The position numbers were made by a program, and so were the translations under genes. From NCBI GenBank assembly GCA_027306745.1, contig DAHUZD010000245.1:1-6957 (forward strand): a stretch of 6,957 nt of DNA, in the 5' to 3' direction. This DNA comes from Acidobacteriaceae bacterium (lineage in GTDB: Bacteria; Acidobacteriota; Terriglobia; Terriglobales; Acidobacteriaceae). This document shows positions 1-4,835 of the stretch, in pieces. Each line of letters opens with the position of its first letter. Within the stretch, counting starts at the first letter, position 1. The notes under the pieces are model-generated. The model was not told where the DNA came from and did not search any database. It saw only the letters and a list, made by a program, of their open reading frames with translations.

Positions 1-128
1 ACGCGCTTGGCTGTTTCTGGATTGACGTGTGCGGAGTTATTCAACACCCTGGAGACCGTCATGGTGCCAACGTTGGCCAGCCGGGCCACGTCAGCCATGG
101 TCGGTTCTGTGGGGTCCGCAGAACGCAA
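1..128 (-). CDS. LacI-family transcriptional regulator, N-terminal fragment (runs off the left edge)
   Basis: This is the start of a LacI/GalR-family DNA-binding repressor; only the helix-turn-helix headpiece lies in the window. From the ATG at 98 the protein begins MADVARLANVGTMTVSRVLN and continues to NPETAKR. This matches the family pattern DVAxxAxVsxxTVSRVLN followed by a V-x-x-E-T segment. The recognition helix (TMTVSRVL) is intact. The frame is also open upstream to a TTG at 128-126. That TTG has a GGAG Shine-Dalgarno core at 139-136 with 7-nt spacing, whereas the ATG at 98 has none, so I chose the TTG. It adds ten residues (starting MRSADPTEPT) before the headpiece. The gene lies 166 bp downstream of ada on the same strand. 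The ligand-binding domain is outside the window, so the effector and regulon cannot be inferred. The family call is firm; the start is less so. Confidence 0.85.
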   Translation of the reverse strand, partial: MRSADPTEPTMADVARLANVGTMTVSRVLNNSAHVNPETAKR

Positions 129-183
129 GGAAAAACTCCGCTTTAATCTTTCAAGTGGATATGCAGCTCAACAATGTCTTCGA

Positions 184-197
184 TGCAAACGATACCA
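184..197. promoter_or_regulatory. Candidate LacI-family operator upstream of the LacI-type gene
   Basis: The 14-mer TGCAAACGATACCA fits the general LacI/GalR operator skeleton TGNNANCGNTNNCA, with outer TG/CA, inner A/T and the central CG step all in place. The left half TGCAAA is a typical half-site; the right half (TGGTAT read on the other strand) is imperfect. It lies 56 bp upstream of the proposed TTG start of the LacI-family gene, so autoregulation is possible. It rests on one short imperfect dyad, so chance occurrence cannot be excluded. Confidence 0.35.
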
Positions 198-202
198 CTT
201 TT

Positions 203-236
203 CCGGGACCATCTGCCAGATTTCTGATGGATCCGG
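203..236. repeat. Imperfect inverted repeat in the ada-lacI gap
   Basis: The arms CCGG and CCATC (203-206, 209-213) pair with GATGG and CCGG (226-230, 233-236) across a G-T plus A-A interruption. Inside the loop a CAGA/TCTG pair (217-220, 223-226) is also possible. There is no T-run on either side, so it does not look like an intrinsic terminator for ada. The rest of the 129-294 gap shows no convincing promoter hexamers or small gene. Confidence 0.3.
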
Positions 237-294
237 CGGGAAAATTGCAGGCTATTTTCAAGAAATCCCTGAATTCAAACGATTGACTTACCTG

Positions 295-1374
295 TCAGAT
301 TTTTTCCGCGTCCAGTAGGAGTTTTTTGCGTTCCACGCCCCAACGATAGCCAGAGAGACGGCCATCGGAACCGACCACGCGGTGGCATGGAGTGAGCAAG
401 GCGATGGGGTTCTGCGCGCAGGCGCGGGCCACGGCGCGCGTGGCGCGGGGCTGTCCGAGCGAGGCAGCCAGTTGCGCGTAGCTGACCGTCTGCCCACGTG
501 GAATCTGCCGCAGCGCCTGCCACACGCGCTGCTGAAAGGCCGTGGCGCGAATATCCAAAGGCAGCTCGACGCTGCGTGGATGCTGAGAAAGATGCGAGAG
601 CACCTGCTGAAGCGCTGGAGCTAATCCGGTGGTATCCTGCGCGATCTCTGCCTGCGCAAACTCCTGCTGTAGCTGTGCGGCCAGTTGATCTGGACTGTCT
701 CCGAGCGCCACCGAACAAAGGCCACGCTTTGTTGCCGCGACCAGAATATATCCCAGCACGCAGGGGGCGGTTGCATAGCGGATGCTTTGCCGCGCGCCTT
801 GCGCGCGATATTGTGCAGGCGTCATGCCCAGCGAGGATTGCACCTGCGGATAGACGCGGCTGGGGGAGCTGTAGCCTGCGGCGTAGATCGCATCCGTTAC
901 CGAAGCCTGAACCAAGCCGCGGCCTTTGGCGGGCTGATCCAATGCGTGGCGGAAGCGTTGGCGGCGCTGCTCTGCATAAAATTGCCGTGGGCTGAGGCCG
1001 AGGACGCAGCGAAACAGCCGCTGCAAGGCAAAGGGACTCATCCCTGCGGCGCGGGCGGTCTGGGCCAGCGTGGGCTGGGCATCTACCCGTTCGCAGAGAA
1101 AGCGGCAAGCGGCCTCTAACACCGAGGCCTGCGGATGCTGCGCGGCCTGCGGCTGGCACCGTTTGCAAGCACGATAGCCAGCCTGTTCCGCCTGCGTGAC
1201 AGTCGCATACAACACCACGTTCTGCTGTGCCGGGCGGCGGCTGGGGCACGAGGGTCGGCAGTAGATGCCCGTTGTGCGCACCGCGTAGACGTAACTGCCG
1301 TCAGCGTTGGCATCGCGCGCGGCAATCTGCCGCCACGCTGCAACCGCATCGATGGCTGGGGTGGAGCGGGCCAT
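295..1374 (-). CDS. ada: Ada: methylphosphotriester-DNA / O6-methylguanine-DNA methyltransferase and AraC-type activator
   Basis: Ada takes methyl groups from damaged DNA onto its own cysteines and, once methylated on the N-terminal domain, activates alkylation-repair genes. The 359-residue product has all three parts. The N-terminal zinc domain carries Cys39, Cys43, Cys70 and Cys73, the same spacing as Cys38/42/69/72 of E. coli Ada; Cys39 would be the phosphotriester methyl acceptor. An AraC-type double helix-turn-helix spans about 86-190. The C-terminal methyltransferase has the active site LTPCHRVV with Cys330 as acceptor, preceded by the Asn-Pro of the family. Length matches E. coli Ada (354). 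I chose the ATG at 1374 because the zinc domain then begins at the usual distance, although its ribosome site is only GGAA. An in-frame TTG at 1428 would add 18 residues. No alkB or alkA is adjacent. The gene is separated from metK upstream by a terminator. Confidence 0.95.
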   Translation of the reverse strand: MARSTPAIDAVAAWRQIAARDANADGSYVYAVRTTGIYCRPSCPSRRPAQQNVVLYATVTQAEQAGYRACKRCQPQAAQHPQASVLEAACRFLCERVDAQPTLAQTARAAGMSPFALQRLFRCVLGLSPRQFYAEQRRQRFRHALDQPAKGRGLVQASVTDAIYAAGYSSPSRVYPQVQSSLGMTPAQYRAQGARQSIRYATAPCVLGYILVAATKRGLCSVALGDSPDQLAAQLQQEFAQAEIAQDTTGLAPALQQVLSHLSQHPRSVELPLDIRATAFQQRVWQALRQIPRGQTVSYAQLAASLGQPRATRAVARACAQNPIALLTPCHRVVGSDGRLSGYRWGVERKKLLLDAEKI

Positions 1375-1445
1375 GGTTCCAGCATGACAGCTTCGCCGCG
1401 GTTTGGGATATCCGAATCTTGCCCGCAAAAAAATTCTCTGGGCAA

Positions 1446-1480
1446 AGACAAAGGGCAGGCGCGCAGCCTGCCCTTTGTCT
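1446..1480 (-). terminator. Intrinsic terminator downstream of metK
   Basis: A perfect 15-bp stem (arms 1446-1460 and 1466-1480) closes on a 5-nt loop, 16 bp beyond the metK stop. Reading on the minus strand the stem ends in CTTT and is then followed by GCCC, so the U-tract directly after the hairpin is short; a run of seven T lies about 12 nt further on (1433-1427). The stem strength and position support termination of metK before ada. Confidence 0.75.
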
Positions 1481-1496
1481 ATTTGCTGCGTATGGC

Positions 1497-2678
1497 TTAT
1501 TTCTTTGCGCCCGCCAACTCACCCTTTACGCCGGACTGCTCGCGCAGCGCCTTGGCCTTGTCGGTGGCCTCCCAGGTGAAGTCGGCATCGTTGCGGCCAA
1601 AGTGGCCGTAGGCAGCCGTCTTGCGATAAATGGGACGTCGCAGCTTCAGGCTTTCGATGATGCCCTTGGGCGTCAACTGGAAGTTGGCGCGCACCAACTC
1701 CTGCAACTTTTTGGCGTCGACCACACCCGTGTCAAAGGTATCCACCAGCACACTGACCGGCTCCGCCACGCCGATGGCGTAGGCAAGCTGCACCTCGCAA
1801 CGCTGGGCCAGACCAGCGGCCACAATGTTCTTGGCGATGTAGCGGGCCATGTACGCCGCGGAGCGATCCACCTTCGTCGGGTCCTTGCCAGAGAAGGCTC
1901 CGCCGCCGTGCCGACCCATGCCGCCGTAGGTGTCCACGATAATCTTGCGTCCGGTCAGGCCGGTGTCGCCCATCGGCCCGCCGATGACAAAGCGGCCGGT
2001 CGGGTTGATGTGATACTTGGTGTCGGCGTCGAGCAGGCTGGCCGGAATCGTCGCCTGAATTACGTGCTTCAAAATGTCGGCGCGCAACTGCTCGGTGCTC
2101 ACCGTCTCAGCGTGCTGCGTGGAGATAACCACGGCATCGACGCGCACGGGCTTGTTGTCAGCGTCATACTCCACGGTGACCTGTCTCTTGCCGTCGGGCC
2201 GCAGATAGCTCAACTGGCCGCTCTTGCGCACTTCCGTCGGGCGGCGGGTCAGTTTGTGCGCCAGCGAGATGGCCGCAGGCATCAACTCTTCGGTCTCGTT
2301 GGTGGCGTAGCCAAACATCATGCCTTGGTCGCCGGCGCCGCCGGTATCCACGCCCATGGCGATGTCGCCGGACTGCTTGTTGATGGTGGAGATGACGGCG
2401 CAGGTGTTGGAGTCAAATCCATAGAGCGCGTTGTCATAGCCAATGGCCGCAACCACGCCGCGCACCAGCGACTGAAAGTCCACGTAGGCGCGCGTGGTGA
2501 TCTCACCGGCGATGACCACGAGGCCGGTGGCCGTCAGCGTCTCGCAGGCCACGCGGCTCTGCGCATCCTGCTCAATGCAGGCGTCCAAAATGGCGTCGGA
2601 GATCTGGTCGGCGATCTTGTCGGGATGGCCTTCCGTGACAGACTCCGAAGTGAATAAGAAACGGTCCTTATGTGACAA
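1497..2678 (-). CDS. metK: S-adenosylmethionine synthetase (methionine adenosyltransferase)
   Basis: MetK joins ATP and L-methionine to S-adenosylmethionine, releasing phosphate and pyrophosphate; it is a cytosolic homotetramer needing Mg2+ and K+. The 393-residue product is full length (E. coli 384). It has the N-terminal [18 protein letters not shown] block with the catalytic His18 and metal ligand Asp20, the adenine-binding hexapeptide GAGDQG at 114-119, and the P-loop-like [16 protein letters not shown] from 258 with Lys265. The segment just before the hexapeptide reads [10 protein letters not shown] where many MetK proteins have QSPDI-x-QGVD, a mild variant. The start is TTG: GGAGGAA at 2691-2685 leaves 8 nt to TTG 2678, and the protein begins [12 protein letters not shown] as expected. 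It is preceded by a 138-bp GC-rich leader that may be structured and followed by a hairpin terminator, so it is probably its own transcript. Confidence 0.98.
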   Translation of the reverse strand: MSHKDRFLFTSESVTEGHPDKIADQISDAILDACIEQDAQSRVACETLTATGLVVIAGEITTRAYVDFQSLVRGVVAAIGYDNALYGFDSNTCAVISTINKQSGDIAMGVDTGGAGDQGMMFGYATNETEELMPAAISLAHKLTRRPTEVRKSGQLSYLRPDGKRQVTVEYDADNKPVRVDAVVISTQHAETVSTEQLRADILKHVIQATIPASLLDADTKYHINPTGRFVIGGPMGDTGLTGRKIIVDTYGGMGRHGGGAFSGKDPTKVDRSAAYMARYIAKNIVAAGLAQRCEVQLAYAIGVAEPVSVLVDTFDTGVVDAKKLQELVRANFQLTPKGIIESLKLRRPIYRKTAAYGHFGRNDADFTWEATDKAKALREQSGVKGELAGAKK

Positions 2679-2684
2679 ACGCTG

Positions 2685-2691
2685 TTCCTCC
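2685..2691 (-). promoter_or_regulatory. Ribosome binding site fixing the TTG start of metK
   Basis: GGAGGAA on the minus strand stands with its GGAGG core 8 nt before TTG 2678. No in-frame ATG lies near the expected N-terminus, so this site decides the start. Confidence 0.85.
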
Positions 2692-2719
2692 AGCTAGGAT
2701 GGGCGGGCTTGGGTTGGCT

Positions 2720-2775
2720 TGCGCCACTGGCCCGGCATGAGTCGAACACCCGGCGCAGATACTTCCCGGCCGGGC
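2720..2775 (-). promoter_or_regulatory. GC-rich structured leader of metK, possible H-type pseudoknot
   Basis: In the metK 5' region, read on the minus strand, GCCCGGC (2775-2769) can pair over 7 bp with GCCGGGC (2736-2730), and TGCGCC (2757-2752) over 6 bp with GGCGCA (2725-2720). The four arms lie in the order a-b-a'-b', which is the order of an H-type pseudoknot, with connecting loops of 11, 15 and 4 nt. The first arm can also pair with GCCGGG at 2754-2749, which would exclude stem b, so two alternative folds exist. SAM-sensing riboswitches often precede metK, but I see no hallmark of the known SAM classes, and no clear anti-Shine-Dalgarno. Chance pairing in GC-rich DNA is a real alternative. 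Confidence 0.3.
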
Positions 2776-2792
2776 ACTCCCCTTAGGATATC

Positions 2793-2809
2793 AAAAATCG
2801 CGAAGCGAT
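2793..2809 (-). terminator. Small hairpin with T-run after the RodZ-like gene
   Basis: Just past the stop of the RodZ-like gene, the minus strand reads ATCGC-TTC-GCGAT followed by a run of T (2797-2793). This gives a 5-bp stem with a 3-nt loop and a U-tract of five including the last stem base. The layout is right for an intrinsic terminator but the stem is short, so termination may be partial and some metK expression could come from upstream. Confidence 0.45.
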
Positions 2810-2816
2810 CCCATGT

Positions 2817-3398
2817 TTATGGCTGAGTATGGGTGGAGTGGCGGGTGTGTATGCGGGGGTGTGCGGCCGGAGTCGGCAGCGGAGCGGTTGCAGCCGGGGC
2901 AGGGCTGGCAGGCATCTGCGCGGCATACACCGCAGGAACGCGCGGAACCTGAGCGCTGTTAACGCGCGCATGGATATAACTCCACACAAACCAGCCGAAG
3001 CTGGCCAACAGCAGCAACAGCACGCCCACGCCCGTCCAGCGCAGATATGACAAACGGGCCGATTGCGCTCCCACACGGTTGGTGGAAACATTCAACGCGA
3101 AGGAGGCCAGTTCACTGCCGCGCTCGGCGGCATCTTTTTCCTGTTCCTGCCGGGCCTCGGCATAACGGCGCATCCATTCGGCTTCATCCAAACCCACACA
3201 GCGCAGGTAGCCGCGTGCAATGCCTTTGCTTAAAATGCCGCCGGGAAGATCGTTGAAACGCTCGGCCTCCAGCGCCTGTAAATTGCGCACGGTAACTTTG
3301 GTAATGGCAGAGATGGATTCCAAAGTGACGCCGGCCCGCTCACGCTCACGCCGAAGCCGAGGCCCGAAGGACATCTCATGACTGGCCGGATTCTGCAC
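2817..3398 (-). CDS. RodZ-like membrane protein with N-terminal helix-turn-helix
   Basis: The 193-residue product has a Cro/C1-type helix-turn-helix of the RodZ kind at about 10-80 (FGPRLRRERERAGVTLESIS, then LPGGILSKGIARGYLRCVGL). A charged linker follows (81-120), then one membrane segment at 121-142 (WTGVGVLLLLLASFGWFVWS), and a Pro/Ala-rich tail of about 50 residues that should be outside the inner membrane. In RodZ the helix-turn-helix binds MreB and helps set rod shape. Here the C-terminal beta domain of longer RodZ proteins is absent, so the role is inferred only by domain resemblance. The start is GTG 3398, with AGGAGG at 3411-3406 and 7-nt spacing. An upstream in-frame ATG at 3458 and an internal ATG at 3374 lack a good site. 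The gene is divergent from the permease. Confidence 0.8.
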   Translation of the reverse strand: MQNPASHEMSFGPRLRRERERAGVTLESISAITKVTVRNLQALEAERFNDLPGGILSKGIARGYLRCVGLDEAEWMRRYAEARQEQEKDAAERGSELASFALNVSTNRVGAQSARLSYLRWTGVGVLLLLLASFGWFVWSYIHARVNSAQVPRVPAVYAAQMPASPAPAATAPLPTPAAHPRIHTRHSTHTQP

Positions 3399-3405
3399 GC
3401 TCACG

Positions 3406-3411
3406 CCTCCT
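3406..3411 (-). promoter_or_regulatory. Ribosome binding site fixing the GTG start of the RodZ-like gene
   Basis: A perfect AGGAGG on the minus strand lies 7 nt before GTG 3398. It favours this start over the longer ATG 3458 reading, whose only G-run is 3 nt from the ATG. Confidence 0.8.
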
Positions 3412-3507
3412 GCCTGCTTCTTCCCCTGGACTCCGCCGCCCAGCGGCCTTGCATCCATGCGCCCCCACAGCTTCGGAACTCACACGAATTCCACCACGGC
3501 TCGCAGA

Positions 3508-3573
3508 TTTCCACAGAAACCCGCTTTCTACAACATATCGGCTGCTATCCGTGGAAAATGAGCGCTTTCTGTG
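3508..3573. repeat. Overlapping inverted and direct repeats in the divergent intergenic region
   Basis: CACAGAAA (3512-3519) is exactly inverted as TTTCTGTG (3566-3573), and the overlapping TTTCCAC (3508-3514) is exactly inverted as GTGGAAA (3551-3557). CGCTTTCT occurs twice in direct orientation (3522-3529 and 3563-3570). A local AGAAA/TTTCT hairpin is possible at 3515-3529. The repeats lie between two divergent genes, where operator sites would be expected. No regulator can be named. Confidence 0.35.
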
Positions 3574-3600
3574 CAAAAAACGGATGGGTGCGCTTCGCCC

Positions 3601-3611
3601 TATACTATAAG
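3601..3611 (+). promoter_or_regulatory. Likely -10 region of the permease promoter
   Basis: TATACT (3601-3606) matches the sigma-70 -10 consensus at five of six positions, and the overlapping TATAAG (3606-3611) also matches five of six. The A of the permease ATG is about 23-28 nt further on, giving a short leader. No recognisable -35 hexamer stands at 16-18 bp upstream. Confidence 0.45.
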
Positions 3612-3633
3612 GGAGATTGCAAGGCAAAGACAA

Positions 3634-4737
3634 ATGCATAAGTTGATTCTGGGCAACCTGCTGCACCGTCCGCTGCGCTCCCTGCTGAGTTTGGCCGCAG
3701 TGGCCATTGAAATCGTCATGATTCTCTGCATTACGGCCATTATGCTGGGGATCCTCAACGACTCCAAAACCCGCACCAACGGCATTGGTGCCGACATGGT
3801 CGTCCGACCGGCCAACGCCAGCTTTCTAGCCGGCTTTGGTGGTGCGCCGGTTCCGGCCAAGATCGCCGGCGTGCTGGACAAGCTGCCCCATGTGGCTGTG
3901 GCCGCGCCGGTCATCGTGCAACTGACGCTGGGCAGCTCGGTCGAGAACATCTACGGCATCGACTACAACAGCTTCAATGGCTTGCGCCCGTTTGTTTTTC
4001 TCGAAGGCACACCGTTTCAAGGGCCGAATGATGTGATTGTGGACGACATATTTTCCGCCAGCGACGGTGGCCATCACGTTGGCGAGACCATCGAGATTCT
4101 CAAGCACCCGTTCCGCATCTGTGGCATTGTGCGCCACGGCCGGGGCGGCAGAAAATATGTGCCCATCACCACGCTCGGCAGCCTGATCGGCTCGCCGGGC
4201 AACGCATCCATCTTCTACCTGCGCACGGACGGCCCGCAGTTTGAACCCGCCGTGCGGCAAGAGATTCTCTCCACGCCCGGCATGGCGGATTATCAGGTGC
4301 AGACGATGGAGGAGATGCTGTCGCAACTGACGCCGTCGAAGATTCCTGCGCTGACCATCAGCCTGAATGTGGTGACGGGCATCGCTGTGCTGATTGGTTT
4401 TCTGGCCATCTTTCAATCCATGTACACGGCCGTGATGGAGCGGACGCGAGAGATCGGCATTTTGAAATCGCTGGGAGCTTCGCGTGCGTATGTGGTGGCG
4501 CTGGTGCTGCGGGAAACCGGCCTGCTGGCCCTGGGCGGCGTGGGCGCGGGCATTGGCTTAAGCTACGGGGTGCGCGCCGTGGTGCTGCATCGCTTCCCCA
4601 CCATTCCGTTTGTGATTACGACGCACTGGATGCTGCAAGGATCTCTTCTGGCCTTTGCCGGAGCCTTGCTGGGCGCGCTGTATCCGGCCTTCAAAGCCGC
4701 ACAAAAAGACCCCATCGACGCGCTGGCCTACGAATAA
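3634..4737 (+). CDS. ABC transporter permease of the FtsX/MacB family
   Basis: The 367-residue inner-membrane protein has the FtsX/MacB/LolCE layout. One membrane helix lies near the N-terminus (about 17-41), followed by a long extracytoplasmic domain (about 42-240) and three helices at the C-terminus (about 243-265, 285-315 and 335-358). The family signature ERTREIGILKSLGAS starts at residue 269 right after the second helix, and the protein ends in DPIDALAYE, also typical. Such permeases couple to a cytoplasmic ATPase and usually act mechanically on lipoproteins, peptides or cell-wall enzymes rather than moving small solutes. No ATPase or membrane-fusion partner is next to it: the neighbours are the divergent RodZ-like gene and convergent infB. 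The start is ATG 3634 with AAGG 9 nt upstream; a GTG at 3571 would place the -10 element inside the gene. The substrate is unknown. Confidence 0.9.
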   Translation: MHKLILGNLLHRPLRSLLSLAAVAIEIVMILCITAIMLGILNDSKTRTNGIGADMVVRPANASFLAGFGGAPVPAKIAGVLDKLPHVAVAAPVIVQLTLGSSVENIYGIDYNSFNGLRPFVFLEGTPFQGPNDVIVDDIFSASDGGHHVGETIEILKHPFRICGIVRHGRGGRKYVPITTLGSLIGSPGNASIFYLRTDGPQFEPAVRQEILSTPGMADYQVQTMEEMLSQLTPSKIPALTISLNVVTGIAVLIGFLAIFQSMYTAVMERTREIGILKSLGASRAYVVALVLRETGLLALGGVGAGIGLSYGVRAVVLHRFPTIPFVITTHWMLQGSLLAFAGALLGALYPAFKAAQKDPIDALAYE

Positions 4738-4774
4738 CCGCGGCTTCGAACATTCTTGGATGCTGGATGACAGA

Positions 4775-4820
4775 AAAAATCAACGCGCCCCGGATAGGTA
4801 TCCGAGGCGCGTTGATTTTT
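4775..4820. terminator. Bidirectional intrinsic terminator between the permease gene and infB
   Basis: The arms 4775-4789 and 4806-4820 are perfectly complementary over 15 bp, starting with AAAAA and ending with TTTTT. After one C-A mismatch the stem continues as CGGATA/TATCCG (4791-4796 and 4799-4804). The flanking A- and T-runs give a U-tract in either direction, so one element ends both the plus-strand permease transcript (38 bp after its stop) and the minus-strand infB transcript (16 bp after its stop). Confidence 0.92.
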
Positions 4821-4835
4821 CCCCTTGCCAGCGGC

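Noticed and set aside
142..171. Sigma-70 promoter TTGAGC-17-GATTAA before the LacI-type gene
   Set aside because: The -10 is only three of six, and the predicted transcription start would fall in the ribosome site of the preferred TTG start.
275..1249. Second minus-strand open frame overlapping ada
   Set aside because: It is an alternative frame of ada. The ada frame holds all catalytic motifs, while this one is Arg/Ala/Pro-rich without motifs.
1375..1445. E. coli-type Ada box upstream of ada
   Set aside because: AAT and GCAA elements occur (around 1435 and 1420) but are ten bases apart instead of six, and the T-run between them does not resemble the Ada operator.
1227..2657. Long plus-strand open frame opposite ada and metK
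   Set aside because: It is the antisense shadow of two well-recognised genes in GC-rich DNA, and its translation is low-complexity with no recognisable domain.
2701..2717. G-quadruplex-like run (three GGG plus GG) on the plus strand
   Set aside because: Only three full G-triplets are present and the run is C-rich in the metK transcript, so no RNA quadruplex would form.
2729..2776. tRNA-like 3' end on the minus strand (GTTCGACTC T-loop followed by CCGGGCCA)
   Set aside because: The T-stem has a mismatch and a wobble, there is no anticodon arm or D-arm in the short space before it, and no CCA end. It is better seen as part of the metK leader.
2679..2816. Known SAM-I, SAM-II, SAM-III, SAM-IV or SAM/SAH riboswitch
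   Set aside because: None of the conserved core sequences I know for these classes is present; only the position before metK and the pairing pattern are suggestive.
3507..3578. DnaA-box-like sites (TGTGCAAAA at 3570-3578 matches the relaxed box; ATTTCCACA is one base off)
   Set aside because: Two weak boxes do not make an origin, and dnaA, dnaN or other origin genes are absent.
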